Of a stretch of DNA of 64,000 nt, positions 32,309 through 46,001 are shown piece by piece. The stretch's first letter is position 1, and every line of letters begins with the position of its first letter. Position numbers and translations under genes: made by a program. Under the pieces are notes generated by a model. It did no database searches and had not been told where the DNA came from. It saw only the letters and a list, made by a program, of their open reading frames with translations. This DNA comes from Acanthosoma haemorrhoidale (lineage: Eukaryota; Arthropoda; Insecta; Hemiptera; Acanthosomatidae), in NCBI GenBank assembly GCA_930367205.1, contig OV884015.1, positions 38,307,288 through 38,371,287 of the forward strand. The letters are read 5' to 3'.

Positions 32309-35300
32309 CTGTGGACATATTGTTCCAAAAACCGATTACACCAACGGCATATTATAATTTGTACAGTTCTTTGTTTTTTGTCATTATACAGTAAGACCTC
32401 ACCGTAGGTAGGGCCGAAGTTCCTGAAAAACCACGTGAACAGGTAAAAGTTTGATAAAAGCAGATAAGTCAGGTTAACTTGACACAAGTTTTAAGACGTT
32501 TTTAAATTAGTTAATCACACTCTGTTTTTTTAAATGGCCAATTGTACTTCCCTTCATATCATAAACCAAATTTTTGATATTCTGTCATCGACCTAAAGTG
32601 GTTACATAGATAAATATTAAAAATGTCTTGGACAGCTTGAGCATTTAACAAAGAAAAATTGCAAATGGCTCTTACAATGAGAGTGGTAAGAAAAAATTGG
32701 AGATTGGATTGAGACAGTTAAAGCCAGAGAGCTACTTCATTTAGCATTGGGGAGGGCCTATATAGCACTATTGGGAACACTGTACTTTACATGTTACAAT
32801 TTTTCTAAATTTCCAAACATGTTGACAGAAAATTTTCAGGATAAATTTGATTACTCAACCAAATCAATCAACTGACAGAAAAAGTATTCTAGAGGTAAAA
32901 CACAAGTCATTTCATACTAATGGCTTAGTGAGAATTTGAAGAAAATTGGGAGAAAACTTACTAAGGAATGGAAACAACGAACATGGACAGAATTACTGTG
33001 TATGTATAACTGTCCACTGAACTGCAAAACCAATATCCTAAAAGCCGAGGCTGAATTGTACCGCAGAGCAATAAAAACATGATTACCTTCCATCGGCTAT
33101 TGTGAAAAATTGAAACATCATACTGGAACCTAGGAAGCTGATCACAAATTTACCATTGTGAATATTAAAACCATAATCAGTGAAGTCATGATTGCCGGCG
33201 AGGCTTTACTGTACTCAACTGGTTAACTGCATGAGTTAATTCATACCACACAAATAAATGGTTAATTGTTACCATGTTATGTGCAAAACCACTGACATAC
33301 CTTGTTAATTAATATCAAACTGTAAATGTATATTTTTATAAAAATTATGAAAAAAGGATAACTGATTAATTTCTAACTCTGATTGTTCACATTGGTGAGT
33401 GATTCTATTGGACTTAACAAACTTTTTCTTTTAGATGAAGTTGGAGATTTACCAGAATTATCAAGAATCGCTTTAGAGATCTATTAATTAAGCAAAGGGG
33501 GGAAAAAATCAATGGTGTTACACCTTCTTTTAAGGAGGAATAGTGAGTAGGTGTGAAGGGTGCAGGTGGTGCAAGTGTGATTTGCAATAGGTGTTACCTC
33601 TCAACCTTAAATTCAGTTTTCATAATCGAATTTCTTACTTTTTTATTCAAGCAGCTACTTATTTATCCTTATGAGGCTTAGCTAACCTCCCTCAAAGAAA
33701 ACATCATAGGGTGAGCCAGGGATCGAACCCAGAGGTCAATCACTAAAGACAGTCGGTCAATGATAAAATAAAATAAATCTGAAATTTTTAGTCTAGTATT
33801 TCTTGAGTTAACCAACAACAGTTTGCTGTCATTGTTATTTTTGATAAAAAAAGTTTTTGGTTTAGAATAAACCCAACTTGAATGAAATACTGTTGGAATT
33901 TCAAATTTGTATTTCATTTTAAAATTATAAACTAATAATAGTACGCATAGTTATTAATTTCATTCCTTACTCTTTATTTTTTATACTCCGTCTCTGTTTT
34001 TATACATAGACAAATATGAATAAAACAAAGCAATATTGAAACGATATATTATACATAATACAATGACAAGTTTTAAACCAGTAACATAAAATTTACCTTG
34101 ATAAATAACTAACAAATTTACCTGAACTTGAAGTGTATGATGCCCAATAAAGACCATTTGTTTCCATCTGTCCGATTTCACTTGTTATTTCTTTCGGTTA
34201 ACCTAATCCCAAAAATAATAAATGTTTATTTTAAATCTTTTAGATAAGTTCCCAATGCCCCAAAAGCCAATAACCTTGATAAGACTGTAATCACAAATCC
34301 CCAACCACTTTTAGGCGAATCACATTCCCAAAGTCATACATTAACAAAACCTTTCAGGATTTTAAACTTTCCCATTACCTATAATGGCAAAATTTTATCC
34401 CAATTAGGTTCAAACATACAACACGAAACAATTCACAACATTTAGATGATTTTTTTTTTTTTATTTACAGTCAGTCAAGCAACAACACAAACAGGAAACC
34501 ACATCGACAAAGATATGCACTACAACATTATCCTACCTTATTAACATTTTACGCATCACAAGACCATTCAATTCAACAAGCTAATACAAAACAAAAATAA
34601 AATACAAGATTGATGGATAAGACTATTAATTAAGTAATTTTTTATATTAGGCTCTGAAGACGGGAGAGGTTTCTTTAGGCAGTGGTTATCTTGAAGTTCA
34701 CAAGGCTGTTAATAATCAGTTAGGGAGAAATATTTAGAAATATTACAAAATTTATTTTCACAATACGTAGTTCTATGTATACCTAACTAAGACTAGCTAT
34801 TGAAAATAATTCTTCCCATGATAAAAATCAATATCTAGGAAAGTATCTTATGCATAAAAATAGTGGTCTGTTCCTAATAGAAATCCACACCCTTTGACGC
34901 TTATCAACCAAACTTTGCGTAATTGTCAAATAGATACTACAAAAGTTTTTGACAAACAACAAGAACAAAGAAGAAATTGACAATAAAATTTTCAGTGATC
35001 AGAGAGGTTTGATATGTAAAATTATTTTTTTGGCCAAAAATATCAAAGTAGTTTGTTCCAAATTATTGAATTAAATTTAAGGAACTCACACCGAGTCCCT
35101 TGCCCATACCCCACAATATCTCTCAATATTTAATTTAATTCTCTTAATTTTTCTTTTTTTTTAAGTCCTTCATTTTGTTATTGGTTGTAATTATATTTTT
35201 ATAAGGTAATTTTAATTATAAATATTACTTTGAATACAAAATTAAAATAATTTTTTGGCTCTTCACATTTAAAATAAATCTGCAAAGAGAAAGTTGGCCG

Positions 35301-38300
35301 TTTGGCTGAGTCACACCACCTTTTGGGAATCCCCCAAGTTAGCACGATAAATAAGCAAAAACATTCAAAAGCTCAAACAGAAACGCTGCCGCATAATTTC
35401 CATGTTATAAAATCCACAGTGAATAATAGAATATTATAAAAAAATTAACCTTAACACAAAATATTTTAGACTTAAGTAAGTCAAACTAATTTTAATGGAT
35501 TAAAATAATACTGAGAAGAGTGGGTAAACTCCGAGTAGTAAGTAAATTAATTAATTTAGTTTTTTCTGTGCTTAGAAATTTAATCTTCTTTAAAACCGTA
35601 AGATCCTTATATTTTTCCTGTTTATTATTATATTTATTGTTTATTATCCTGAGAACTTTACAATTTCAGTCAGTAAAATTTAGTTTGCAATATGACAGAT
35701 GGTCTAAAGATAAATATCCATTATAGTTTTAATTATATATTAAGAGAAAAAAAAATTATGTATATTCTTACATTTTTGCATTTCGTTACTGACATTAATA
35801 ATTGTGATTAAAGAGAATCACCACCAATTAATTGTTTCAGAGTATAACAATCTTCTAAAACATAAAAGTAGCATAAAAATAAACAAATTCAGCAAAAGAT
35901 AAATATTTTACTAATTGAACAACATGTTAGCACAATTATTTACAAATTTAGCCAATCCTCATCATTTGCATTTAAGAAAAATTCAAGACGATATTATTCT
36001 GATTATATAATGGTGCCATAAGAACTTATAGTCAGATTTTCTTATCGGGATTTACTGTAGAGTGATCTTTCCACACTAGAAACCTCACTAATGTCAAAAG
36101 CAGCTGTAACCGTTCTGAAATGGAACAAACGGTTTGTTGTAAAGTTAGTTTAAGAAATAATTGTATAATGTAATAATCAATAATTTGTATAGTATATTAA
36201 GTTGAGATTATAACCGAACGAACGTTGTAGGGTTCCCTCGGCAAAGGAAGGAGACCGATAAGGGGGTCTTATCGTAACAGGTGCGGGCGATAGGGCCTCG
36301 GCTACACCCAAAAGTGAACATTCCGATGCCTAGATTGGTTAATTTGGATTTATTTATTCATGGGTGAGTCCTAATAGTTACAAATGTCCCCTGTAGAGTT
36401 CAGCAGTTAACGGCCTCGGAGAAATCCCCTAATGGCGGGGGGACGTACTAAGACAAGAACTGCTTACGTTTCAAGTTTTTGATATATAAGCCCCTGATAA
36501 ACCGGGGTCGAGAGCAGTTGTTGAGAGGCGTTACTGAGGGTGAACATAGTGAGTTAGTACCAAGAGCCAGAGAGAGAAGCCATGACTAGCGTCCAAGGTA
36601 AGAATGTTTACATTGCTTACAATCTGACCCAACTCAGGGAGAGAGAATCGGTTTGAGCTTTGGGGAGTGGATAGTATCAATTTCCTCCGGTTGAGGAAGT
36701 CTCAATTGTAAGTAAATTTTAATTGAATTTTAAAAATTTTAGAAGTAAACGGTTTACCGTCTTTGGGGTTTAGGAATTATGTTATCTAAGGGCCTTTTGT
36801 CGTTACTGGTCAGTAGGGGAGGAAGTCGCGGGCCTGGACAGTAACCGTAGGGGAGGGAAAAATCAGACGGCATTCATTGCCTTAATAGTTGGGTATTAGT
36901 TTGGGTTATTCAAAGTTTCAAGTAACGTTTTCATAATTTCACGACATTCTGATTAATCTTCATTTTAGTCCGTAGGAGGGAAAGTCATACAGCGTTCGTT
37001 TGCCTTAGTTGTTTTTGTATTAACTTGTATTATTTGAGGTTTCAAATAATGTTTTATAATTTTGCGACCTGCTGTTAATTCTAGATTTAAGTATTGATTT
37101 ACATGTCATATTTTTTCAATATATTCCAATTGAATATTTAGAGGTGTTCTCCATATTCCCTGTTATCATTTTCCTAACTCCGTGTGAAGTTCCTTTAGCT
37201 TGCCAACCATCCTTTTCAGCGTTGCTCGACGAGTCTAGGGAGGAGCCAGGGATTACACAGCATTAGATCGTTAGTGTACATAATATAATATAATATATAA
37301 TATAAGAGAGAACAAATATACGAGAAGATAGATGTGGGCTTCCTTTAATGGGCTGTTTTTATGATTATTTGTAAGAGGTTTCACTAGCTCACACTATCTG
37401 AACCAACTGTGTAGATCCTGGGGTCCCCAATGGTTGTCTGACAATAAGTAACCATCTTCTTTCTTCTAAGCAAAATTTTTTTTAAAGATTTTCTGCCTTT
37501 TTAAATGTTTTGTCTCTTACTGGCAAGCATTGTAAATTCTATTATGTGATACTGCTATTTAAAGTTTTTAAACTTTTTTTTATTAGGTCTATATTTTTTC
37601 TATGTAAATATGCACACATACTACAAATCACACTTTAACAAAAACAAAAGACTAAGTTTTTTCATACTATCAGAATTAATGAATATGTGTTAAAATTCAA
37701 GACAGCAAAAGACACATTACACATAAAATACAGACGACCTTGAATAAATAGGTAATAATTCTGTATTCTTGTAAAGTATTAATATTTTTATGTTCAATAT
37801 GTTATTTAACAGAAAGACAAAGCATTAAGATATAAAATTAATGTTATTGTTATAGAAAAACATGAAAATAAGACATTGAAAAGTAAACATCATGCAAGTC
37901 AACCTTTTCCCAGGAGCCAAGGCATCCCGCCAACAATGACTTAACAGAGAGGAACAGTTGTTCCGAGGGGTGCATGGGTCGGATCTCTCTGTTCTCTGGG
38001 CAAACTACAGAAGCGGTCCACAGACCAGTCTGGCAGCCAATAGATTTTCATTAGATTAATTGTGAAACTTATTAAAATTAATAAATATACTTGCAAATCC
38101 AAGCAATCTCAATACTAAAAAATTTAAAAAAGAAGAAGCAAAAAGCATTTTATGAAGAACTAATAAGATTACCTGTTCATTTTCTTGTTGTATTTCAAAC
38201 CTCTGCCTGGCAGTGTCCAAATAGTTGCGGATCATCACATCATGATACTCGTGACGTTTGTCAGAATGCAGCGCTGCACATAAAACATTCTTAGTCTGAC

Positions 38301-41300
38301 GCTGAGAATTGCTCCTGGATAGCTTCAGCTTCAGTTTCTGGCCAACTTGTTTGCCGATGCTTCCGAGGAGACCATTTTTGCTTTCTTCGGTTACAGGAGG
38401 GCTCTGAAAAAATTAATGATTCAAGTAATAAAAAATCAATAAATAAAAGTAAAAAATGATGTTTATAAGGTTGTTGAAAATATATTCCTAAAAATAGGCT
38501 TCTCGAGAGACAATCAGAACTTTTTGATTTTAAATATAGAGACTGGTCTAGTTTAATATGGATTTTTCAACTAATTAAAAAACTAAAAAAAACACTGACA
38601 TGAGGTTCAATCCTTATTAAGTCCAAATACGTCTGCAGGAGATCTATATTTTGACTGTGATTAAGTTTTAATGACTCATTGGCATTTCCATTATTTCCTG
38701 GATCAACGCTGAACTGGAGTGGGAGTAGGTCACTAGAGTTGTCCATCAACGGTATGGCAGAAGAGAGGCCTTGAAAATTGAAAACATGTTAAACCTATAT
38801 ATAAAGAAAAATAAACAGACGTAAAAATTGTCTGAGTGGATTAAAATTTACCTGTGGATGGTGAATCCATTGAAACAAGAGCTGAGAAATGCCCTCCGTC
38901 AAATGCCAAAAGTAAAGGTGATCTATGGCATTCTTCTGCAGGACATTCAATCGGTAGATAAATACCGCCAAATGAAATAGGCGCTAAGGCGTCTCCATTC
39001 ATATCCTAGAACATCGCTCACTCAACAATACAAATAATTATAAAAATTGGTTTTCAAAAAACACTAAACAATACTTACTTTTAGAACTGTATCAGCAATA
39101 ACTATGATAGGCCTTTTTAAAACATGGGCTAGTGCCAAAACATGGATTTCTTCTAAACTTTCATAAATATTTCCTGCAAGGCTGTCAGCACCAGGTTCAC
39201 TAAAAATATTAAAAGTAGGCTATTAACTGACTATTGATCAGTTTAAGGTCATAAACCGAGCTGAACCAGGACAAACTATCAAAAAAGTATGCGGAGTAAA
39301 TAAATAAAAAAATCCCATGAGCATTGAACACAATATATACTACTCCCATATATAATGTGCAGTAAAAATGGATATTATGAGAAGTCCCAAGAAAAAAAAT
39401 CTTATAGAATTTATTATTAAATAAAACATTATTATTAATATTAACTAATTACTAAATAAAATAGCATGTTTAGGCATTTATTTTTAGACCACAGGATTGT
39501 TTGTATTGAAGAATGAAACAGGTATAAAGAATATAATTCCCCGGGCATATTTGTAATTTATACTTTATTAAACTGTGAACTAACACCCACTCCCACCTAT
39601 TTCACTTAATTCTTAAATTACACTTTTACTTTTTTATAATTCAAATAAAATATCATTTTATCATATAATTGTTACCTACTAGTCATAATGTTATTTTGAT
39701 TTTAACTTAAGTGAACGTTTGAAATTTTTATTCACTGGAAGCCAACAATAGAAATTTCTCCTTACAGTCGTCTAATAATACAACCAGTATTTCTTTGCAA
39801 TGCAGATAATTATCAAGAAATAATTAAAGAATTGTGATTAATTGCCAAATTTCACTTTGAAACAAAATAATGTTAAAAAAAAGTAAAATATAGATGATCA
39901 ATGTAGTAAAATATTTTAAATATGCTAGCCAAGATGAATCTATTTAGTGAAAATGGAGAGTTCCTTACTCGTTTACCCCTGATGATGTTTCAAAGGAACT
40001 AAAACGATATTTTCTGGTCATCTAAGACACATGACTAAATAATAGATAAAAAAAGCCAACCTCACTTCATGCCATACAATTGGAAAACAATGAAAATGTT
40101 CAACTACATAGATTATACAACTAGGTAGTGCATGCAGAGCAAAGGCGAAAATCTCACTAGCCAGTACAGTGACAAACCTGTTGACTTATAAGGCATACAA
40201 AAAACATTCGTAAAAGTGAGCCAACCAAATTGTGTCAAATGTGCTGATCTTTACAATTATATAAACGCACTTCACGTAGTGAGGTACAAATATGAGCAAA
40301 TTGTTGTGGGCCACCTAGAGTTAATTTTAAAGGTAGTCAAATAATCTAGTTTTTTTCACATTAATATAATAAATATTTAAGAAAATTATACAGAGCTCTC
40401 AGACAGCATGCAGACCATCATTACATGAAGATTCTTTCACTTTCTTTAACTAATATTTCATTTATGTACGCTTCAAAAGATAAAATTTACTCAATGATTA
40501 ATATAATGACATTACAATTGGTAAAAAAATCTTTGATAAAAATGGGAAATACACAAAAGTTGGGCACATTGAATTTTCAATTAGAATAACACATTTGAAT
40601 GTCAAAACATTACCTTTGTACACTGAGCCTCCGTAGACGAGGCTCGGAGGACGCCATGTTAACTATAGCATTCCATTCTTGACGCCATTCGACCTCTGAG
40701 TACACCAATCCAGCTTGAGCATTTAACTGGTCTTGCTGCCACCTCCAACGCCTCCAAATAGCTTCTCTCCTTGGTGACTGGGTCAGATAACCATGCAATG
40801 TTTTACGCAGCGTTAGCAATCTATCGTGAAAGCCCCACATGCCTATAACAATTTATAATTATTAATCATTACTACTGAAATAGGATGGTCATACCTCATT
40901 AGAGCTTCTTATAACACAGATTTTGATTGAAGACAAACACCCACCGACTGGGAAAAAAGATACTCCTGTGTAATTAGGATGTCTAAGAAAGGAGACAATT
41001 TACAATAAATGTCGTGTCCTTCCTCTTCCATTACTAAGATGTTACTAATTCTTATTCATGAAACTAGATTAGTTTAAAAGTTAATATAAAACACTGGCTT
41101 CAATGTTACTCCTTATTTCCTAAAACACACTCGTGTAAGTCTCTGAATGTGATAGAGACAGTAAAAATTAATATTAACATTTTATGATGATATTTTTATA
41201 GTCAAATTAAGTTTTATTTTTAAGTTAATATCCAGTTAAATGGAACAGCTGGAATACTTTATTGTTTAGATCTTAAGCATACGATCCTTGACAAAATCAG

Positions 41301-44300
41301 ATAAACCCATGGACCTTCTGGAAAAAACACTTTTAAATGGTGAGGGTAAGTAGCCCATAAATAGAAGCTTTTAGGTAGAGATTATTGATTGAGTAGTAGC
41401 AGCAGAGACTCGAAGAGGCAACATCTTACGATGGGCCTAGAGGACGAATCAATAGAATTATACTACAAACAAGATTCGCTACAAAGAAATGCTTCACGTA
41501 GAAGATGTGGTGAGAGCCAAGCAAGCTGCAGAAGGCCAAAAAGTTCAAAAATGAGACAGCATTAGTGATATGGTGAGGACTAATGCAACACCAGAAAAGA
41601 CAAATCCACCAATGTTTGACATGAACAAAATACATTGAAGAAATAAAAGCAGCCTTCAGCAATGTCAAGGGAATCTTTGACATCAGAAGAATGTATTTCA
41701 TTCAGTCAGTTAAATTGGTTAACAGTCATGAGACTGGGACTTGGAGAAGACCACATGTACTGGATCAGCAATTATGAGCATGGAAGGAAGAAATCAAGAA
41801 TGAAGATCATTCATTTTCCAGCATGGTTATAATACGCATATAACTGTAAATAATTGTTAAATTAAGCAACTATTATTAGTGCTATATAGCTATTCCACCA
41901 ATTATGTTGATATGAAACATCTGAAATACGCCAAATTATGTACTAGAGCCATATAGAACGCCGAGATTATAATAATTGAAATATTATAAATCAAACTATT
42001 ATTCTTAGTCAATTAATTTTAACTTTAATTAAACAGCAACTTTCGATGACCTTTAAATCATTATAAATAAGAAAGTAAAAATATTTTAACAAAGGCAATA
42101 ATTGTTACAATATAATATAATGTTACAATATATTCGATATATGTTAGGTTAATAATACATAATTATTATAAATGTAGAGTATAAATCAATGAGCATTTAA
42201 TTAACCTTATAGCTCCATCAAGCATTTATTGGCATACAATTTTCTATCCCCCTCTAATATTATGACACTATATGTTTTCTTATTTCTATGAAATGCTTAT
42301 GTACTCTCCTTTCTGTTTATTGAGAATTTTTTTTTGTGTTAGTTCGATAAACAGAAAGGTTGTCATTCTTGAGTTAATGCAACAATGTTACAAAGCATGC
42401 TAAATATTACTGCTGCTGTGCTTTACTCATCTTTTTTTAAAACTTCCACTTCTCAAGAATGGAACTTTTAATAGTTTTCAATAACGAAATTATACCTGGA
42501 ATGAATTCTAAACTAATTAACATAAACATGTACTGGGCTGCAAGGAAGGAAATGGAGCAGTTGTCCATACACCAGTGCTATTACTGATTAAATTAATAAA
42601 AGTTTTGACGTGGAAAAAATTTAAATGACTTTTTTTTTAATTATAGTCCACTAAAGTCCATAATACATACAACATATTATTAATCAGGACATCAAGATAT
42701 TTAATTTTGTACCCTTCAATTTTACAATATAATTTTTTTTTAATATTATTTATAAGATTGTTTTTCTTTTAATTAAATCGTTCTTGTCCCTTAGTTATTT
42801 TTCATGAGGTTGTTATATTTTTACCATCTCTGTCAATCAATCAAAACATTCATCCGAAATGTCACCTCTCTCCCTGTTCAGTATGACATGATTCAAACTA
42901 TTTTTTAATTATTAATTCATTTGTTAATGTCTCTTAATTATTTTCATAGGGTCATTTTTAGCATTAAATGGAATTTACAAACAAAATATGATGTCTTGAA
43001 AAAGAAAACAAAAAAGCACTGGTTAAGTTAGTGTTTCTGAACATGATATTTATAACAGTTTTAGGGACTTTTTGTAATTTTAGTTTAAAAACCCTAAACA
43101 AAATGCACATTTTTAATTATGATGTCAAGATATTTAATTTCATATCCTCCTAAAATTATAGAAAAAAAATGGTTTCAACGGCAATCAATTAATTACATAA
43201 CTTTATAGAGGAGGCGACATTTGTCATCAGTCCCAATATCAAACGGGGCAGATCAAGTAAAATTTCATGTCTTAAGCTTTAACCACTCACAAATATGAGA
43301 ACAGACAGGCAGATGAGGTGAAAATATAGGGTTTCAAGTTTTGTTGTTAATTCATAGCTAGTTTTATGCTTGGCATTGACTGATGATGTCACAAAAAGGA
43401 AGAAACTAAAAAATACTTAAACATAATGTAAATGTTCAAAAAAATTAATACCAAGTGAGGCAGCATGTAAAAGACAGTTTCCATCGCCAGAAGTAGAGAG
43501 AGGCCAAAGCCTTTGGCAGTAACTTGTCCACCAATTAAGTCTGTTAGCCTGCTCCAAAGAAATTTGAGTGGAAATGGCTATAAGGTCCTTCACCAAGAAG
43601 TTTTTAAAATTCTCTGTAAAAATAAATAAATACTTGAGTAAAATGTTGAAGCTACAAACTGAAAACTAATAACTAGCTAGTTAATCTAAGTAGCAGCCAT
43701 TTCTACTTATTTTTTTTAATATTAAATTTTTTTTTATATCAATTATGAATTAAATTGATTTATAAAACAAATCATTTTATTTCTTGAATCCCACCTTTTC
43801 AAAAAAAAAAAAAATAATAATTAAAACATTAATGTGAAAAAAAACCTTTTTAAAACTGGTAAGAAATATTTCTATTATAGGCTCTAAAAATTGTAGTTGG
43901 ATTTATTTACATAAAGCCATATGTGGATACTTTCATTGAACACTAAATAATCAAATTTCAGTATCTTAATTCTCTTTACTTATATTCAATTATTTTTTAA
44001 ATTTTATCAGCCAAAATGAATAGAAAGTAATAATTGTAAGTGTGAAGGGCTATTCAGCTTAAACTTTTTTTAGCTAATGAGGCGTCAATATTCAAAAACT
44101 AAGGAACTAATTATGTTAATCAATAAATGCTCAAGGGCATTAATCAGATTACAAAATGAGGACATAAAACATTTAATAATAGAATAAAGCTAATGACTGT
44201 TCTAAAATATAAGCGACTGTATTTTTCATTTTGAATTACGACATTTTCATTAGGTTTAATCACTTGGAACAATTGTATAATGTGATTTCCACAATGCTTC

Positions 44301-46001
44301 CTGTCTTATCTACTGCAAGGAGGTAGAATAACATGATAACAAAACATTACCAGAAATTACTACTATATATAACTAACTATATATATAACAAGTGATGATT
44401 ACTTTATGATAAGTTCAAGGCTAACCAGACTGTAGCTAGTAAGTTTATCAAATGTAACACTAATATTGCAATGTGCAGGATATTGTATACTTAGTCTTGA
44501 TGGTTAAAAAAAAAATGCATGTTTTATTAGCCAAAATTTAAGTAAAAATTATAAAGAGACAATTTATTTAATTAAATACATATCTCACAACCAGTATAAA
44601 AACATTTTGTATAATAATCCATATTATCTATTACAAAAAGCAAATCTTTGATAGTTTTACTTATGTGTGAATTCATTTTTTTTTTTTTAAACCCTCTATG
44701 TGATTTTTTCTACTTTAATTTTAAAATACAGTATCTATAATTCACAAATGTAAGTAGAATTCTCTTTCTGATCTGTTCCTTTATAATTAATAAGGTTACA
44801 GAAAAGTCAAAACACTTAAGACCGAGTTGGAAAGGAATGGACAAATAAAATATGCTCCATAAGAATTAAAAAAAAAAATCCTTAACTTTGTTTTTATGCT
44901 TCCATGTGGACATCAGTGTTAGTTAGATTAGGTATTAGCATTTAGTATGCACTATTAAAAAAATAATTGTTTGAATCAATCAAAACATTTGCATCAATTG
45001 ATGAAAAATGGGTAAATAATTAGTAGAAGTGGATTGTAATATTTATTGGATAAACAGAAAAGTTAGTTCCTAGTCTGTTAATTTTCATTCAGCATAAAGA
45101 GCCAAATGTTAAGGAAGTCATAACAGAAATGAGAAGGTCCAGAGTTAGAATTATAGCTGTCAATTTTTTATTTTAATGTCTTCCTCTTTATAGAATACCA
45201 TCAAAAAAAGAGTACATGTGTCTCTGCTGTTTACAGCTGATTATGTTAAACTTGCCTAAATAACAATAGTTCTCTTAAACCAAAGTTCTAACAATATTAA
45301 AAATAAAGCAAAATATATCAAAAAGTGTAATATATAAAAATTGATTCAGAATTCCAAAAATCCTGTACAGATGGTGCTAAGATCCGGTAAAAATCTGTCT
45401 CATGATTACAATTAAAACATAGCTGTAAATATTGATTTGATCATGCACAATAATTACAACAGCAAATATCTGATAACAACAATAATGGTTGTTGTAACTA
45501 TTTAATGACTCTAACTCTACGGTACTTAACTTGTGAGTAGAAATTCATTAATAATGGAAATAAACATTCATTCATTCACTCTAAAAATACTTACCAGGAA
45601 ATGAGTTGAGATCAGGTAATGCAAAAGTATGAGGTGGTGTTTCTATGCAATATTCTTGATCACAATTATCAACAATAAGTATTTCAGACCGGGCTTGTGA
45701 AACTAAGTTGACATTGTCTGTCGCTCTTGAAATACCTCGATTTAACTTTTTATCTATTTTAAACAAACACAATTTTAGAAAACTCTAGATTGATGTCAGC
45801 GAAGGTGAATTAAAAAGCTTACTAACTTTCGAAATCGGTATGCTTCTTTTTAACATTAGGAGATGGAAAACTTTCTGTTGAAGAACCGCTAATCCTCTGG
45901 GGAGATCCAGCAATAGGTTTGGGCAAAGTAGGAGAAGACGAAGGCATATTCAGATAACTTTGGGCAGGAAGGATATTTCCATTTACCTCATCTTCAAACA
46001 T
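32039..46001 (-). CDS. OTUD7B: OTU deubiquitinase, OTUD7/Cezanne family (nine exons, 556 aa seen)
   Basis: Cysteine protease that removes ubiquitin; vertebrate Cezanne prefers Lys11 chains and acts in NF-kB and cell-cycle control. Exons in order: 46001-45827, 45753-45595, 43613-43452, 40842-40614, 39199-39079, 39005-38852, 38769-38600, 38403-38173, 32308-32039. GT/AG ends and phases agree, giving one 1671-nt frame. Visible motifs: [11 protein letters not shown] and [12 protein letters not shown] before the OTU domain; catalytic loop [12 protein letters not shown] with Cys158; [40 protein letters not shown]; catalytic HFSALV with His321; C-terminal A20 finger CTNPNC...CSKC (Cys526, 531, 543, 546). 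Vertebrate members are 840-930 aa and begin with a UBA domain, which was not found. The exon with the first ATG also has a possible acceptor just upstream, so more 5' exons may exist. It could be the sole insect OTUD7A/B orthologue. Confidence 0.92.
33690..33790 (-). repeat. SINE copy with perfect B box
   Basis: The - strand B box GGGTTCGATCCC (33719-33730) is followed by TGGCTCACCC and a T-rich tail containing GGTTAGCTAAGCC. Lies in the last OTUD7 intron. Confidence 0.5.
36220..37095 (+). repeat. GC-richer promoter-like or LTR-like block in the last OTUD7 intron
   Basis: An abrupt composition shift within an AT-rich intron. On the + strand (antisense to OTUD7) it has a TATA-like GATATATAAG at about 36480, a purine-rich leader, then an ATG in good context (AAGCCATGA, about 36582) heading a six-codon frame that ends at a donor-like CAAG|GTAAGA. 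A diverged tandem duplication of about 125 bp follows (starts 36845 and 36970). Best guess: a solo LTR with a leader of an unclassified retroelement; a real antisense first exon is the alternative. Confidence 0.4.
36845..37095 (+). repeat. Diverged tandem duplication, about 125 bp
   Basis: Units begin CCGTAGGGGAGGGAAA (36845) and CCGTAGGAGGGAAAG (36970). Both continue through GCCTTA, TTTCAA(G/A)TAA and CGAC-CTG in the same order. Confidence 0.75.
38173..38403 (-). CDS. OTUD7B: OTUD7-like exon 8
   Basis: Acceptor TTTTTCAG, donor CAG|GTAATC. Encodes [20 protein letters not shown], then [16 protein letters not shown] and [20 protein letters not shown]. The last part matches the conserved helix after the low-complexity linker in vertebrate Cezanne (E-M-I-x-x-Y-L-x-x-A-Q-x-R-F). 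Confidence 0.88.
38600..38769 (-). CDS. OTUD7B: OTUD7-like exon 7
   Basis: Acceptor TTTCAAG, donor CAT|GTCAGT. Encodes [20 protein letters not shown], then SVDPG, matching the end of the OTU domain (I-P-L-T-D...L-P-L-H-F-A-V-D-P-G). Confidence 0.87.
38852..39005 (-). CDS. OTUD7B: OTUD7-like exon 6 (catalytic His)
   Basis: Acceptor TTCTAG, donor ACAG|GTAAAT. Encodes [20 protein letters not shown], then [16 protein letters not shown]. The HFSALV histidine is the catalytic base of the OTU triad. Confidence 0.92.
39079..39199 (-). CDS. OTUD7B: OTUD7-like exon 5
   Basis: Acceptor TTTTTAG, donor AAA|GTAAGT. Encodes [20 protein letters not shown] then [18 protein letters not shown], a core OTU segment. 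Confidence 0.92.
40614..40842 (-). CDS. OTUD7B: OTUD7-like exon 4
   Basis: Acceptor GTTATAG, donor AAAG|GTAATG. Encodes [26 protein letters not shown] and [12 protein letters not shown], the helical part of the OTU domain after the catalytic Cys. Confidence 0.92.
41400..41830. other. Patch of less AT-rich sequence in OTUD7 intron 3
   Basis: Stands out by composition and lack of homopolymers. The + strand gives broken short frames (for example [19 protein letters not shown]) and the - strand a 91-codon frame, none recognisable. Possibly a decayed mobile element or gene fragment. Confidence 0.25.
42308..42359. repeat. Perfect 13-bp inverted repeat (hairpin)
   Basis: CCTTTCTGTTTAT (42308-42320) and ATAAACAGAAAGG (42347-42359) can form a stem with a 26-base loop that includes a T9 run. 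Lies in the OTUD7 intron between exons 3 and 4. Confidence 0.8.
43452..43613 (-). CDS. OTUD7B: OTUD7-like exon 3 (catalytic Cys)
   Basis: Acceptor TTTACAG, donor CTTG|GTATTA. Encodes [26 protein letters not shown] and [17 protein letters not shown], with the nucleophilic Cys158. Confidence 0.93.
43620..45590. other. OTUD7-like intron 2
   Basis: AT-rich, no element recognised. Confidence 0.4.
45595..45753 (-). CDS. OTUD7B: OTUD7-like exon 2
   Basis: Acceptor AAAATAG, donor CCTG|GTAAGT. Encodes [20 protein letters not shown] and [16 protein letters not shown], matching the conserved pre-OTU segment (K-R-L-S-R-G-I-S-H-A and F-Q-L-P-D-L). Confidence 0.88.

Noticed and set aside
41426..41701. 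91-codon - frame rich in aromatic and hydrophobic residues
   Set aside because: No recognisable domain; the region is an intron and both strands are equally uninformative.
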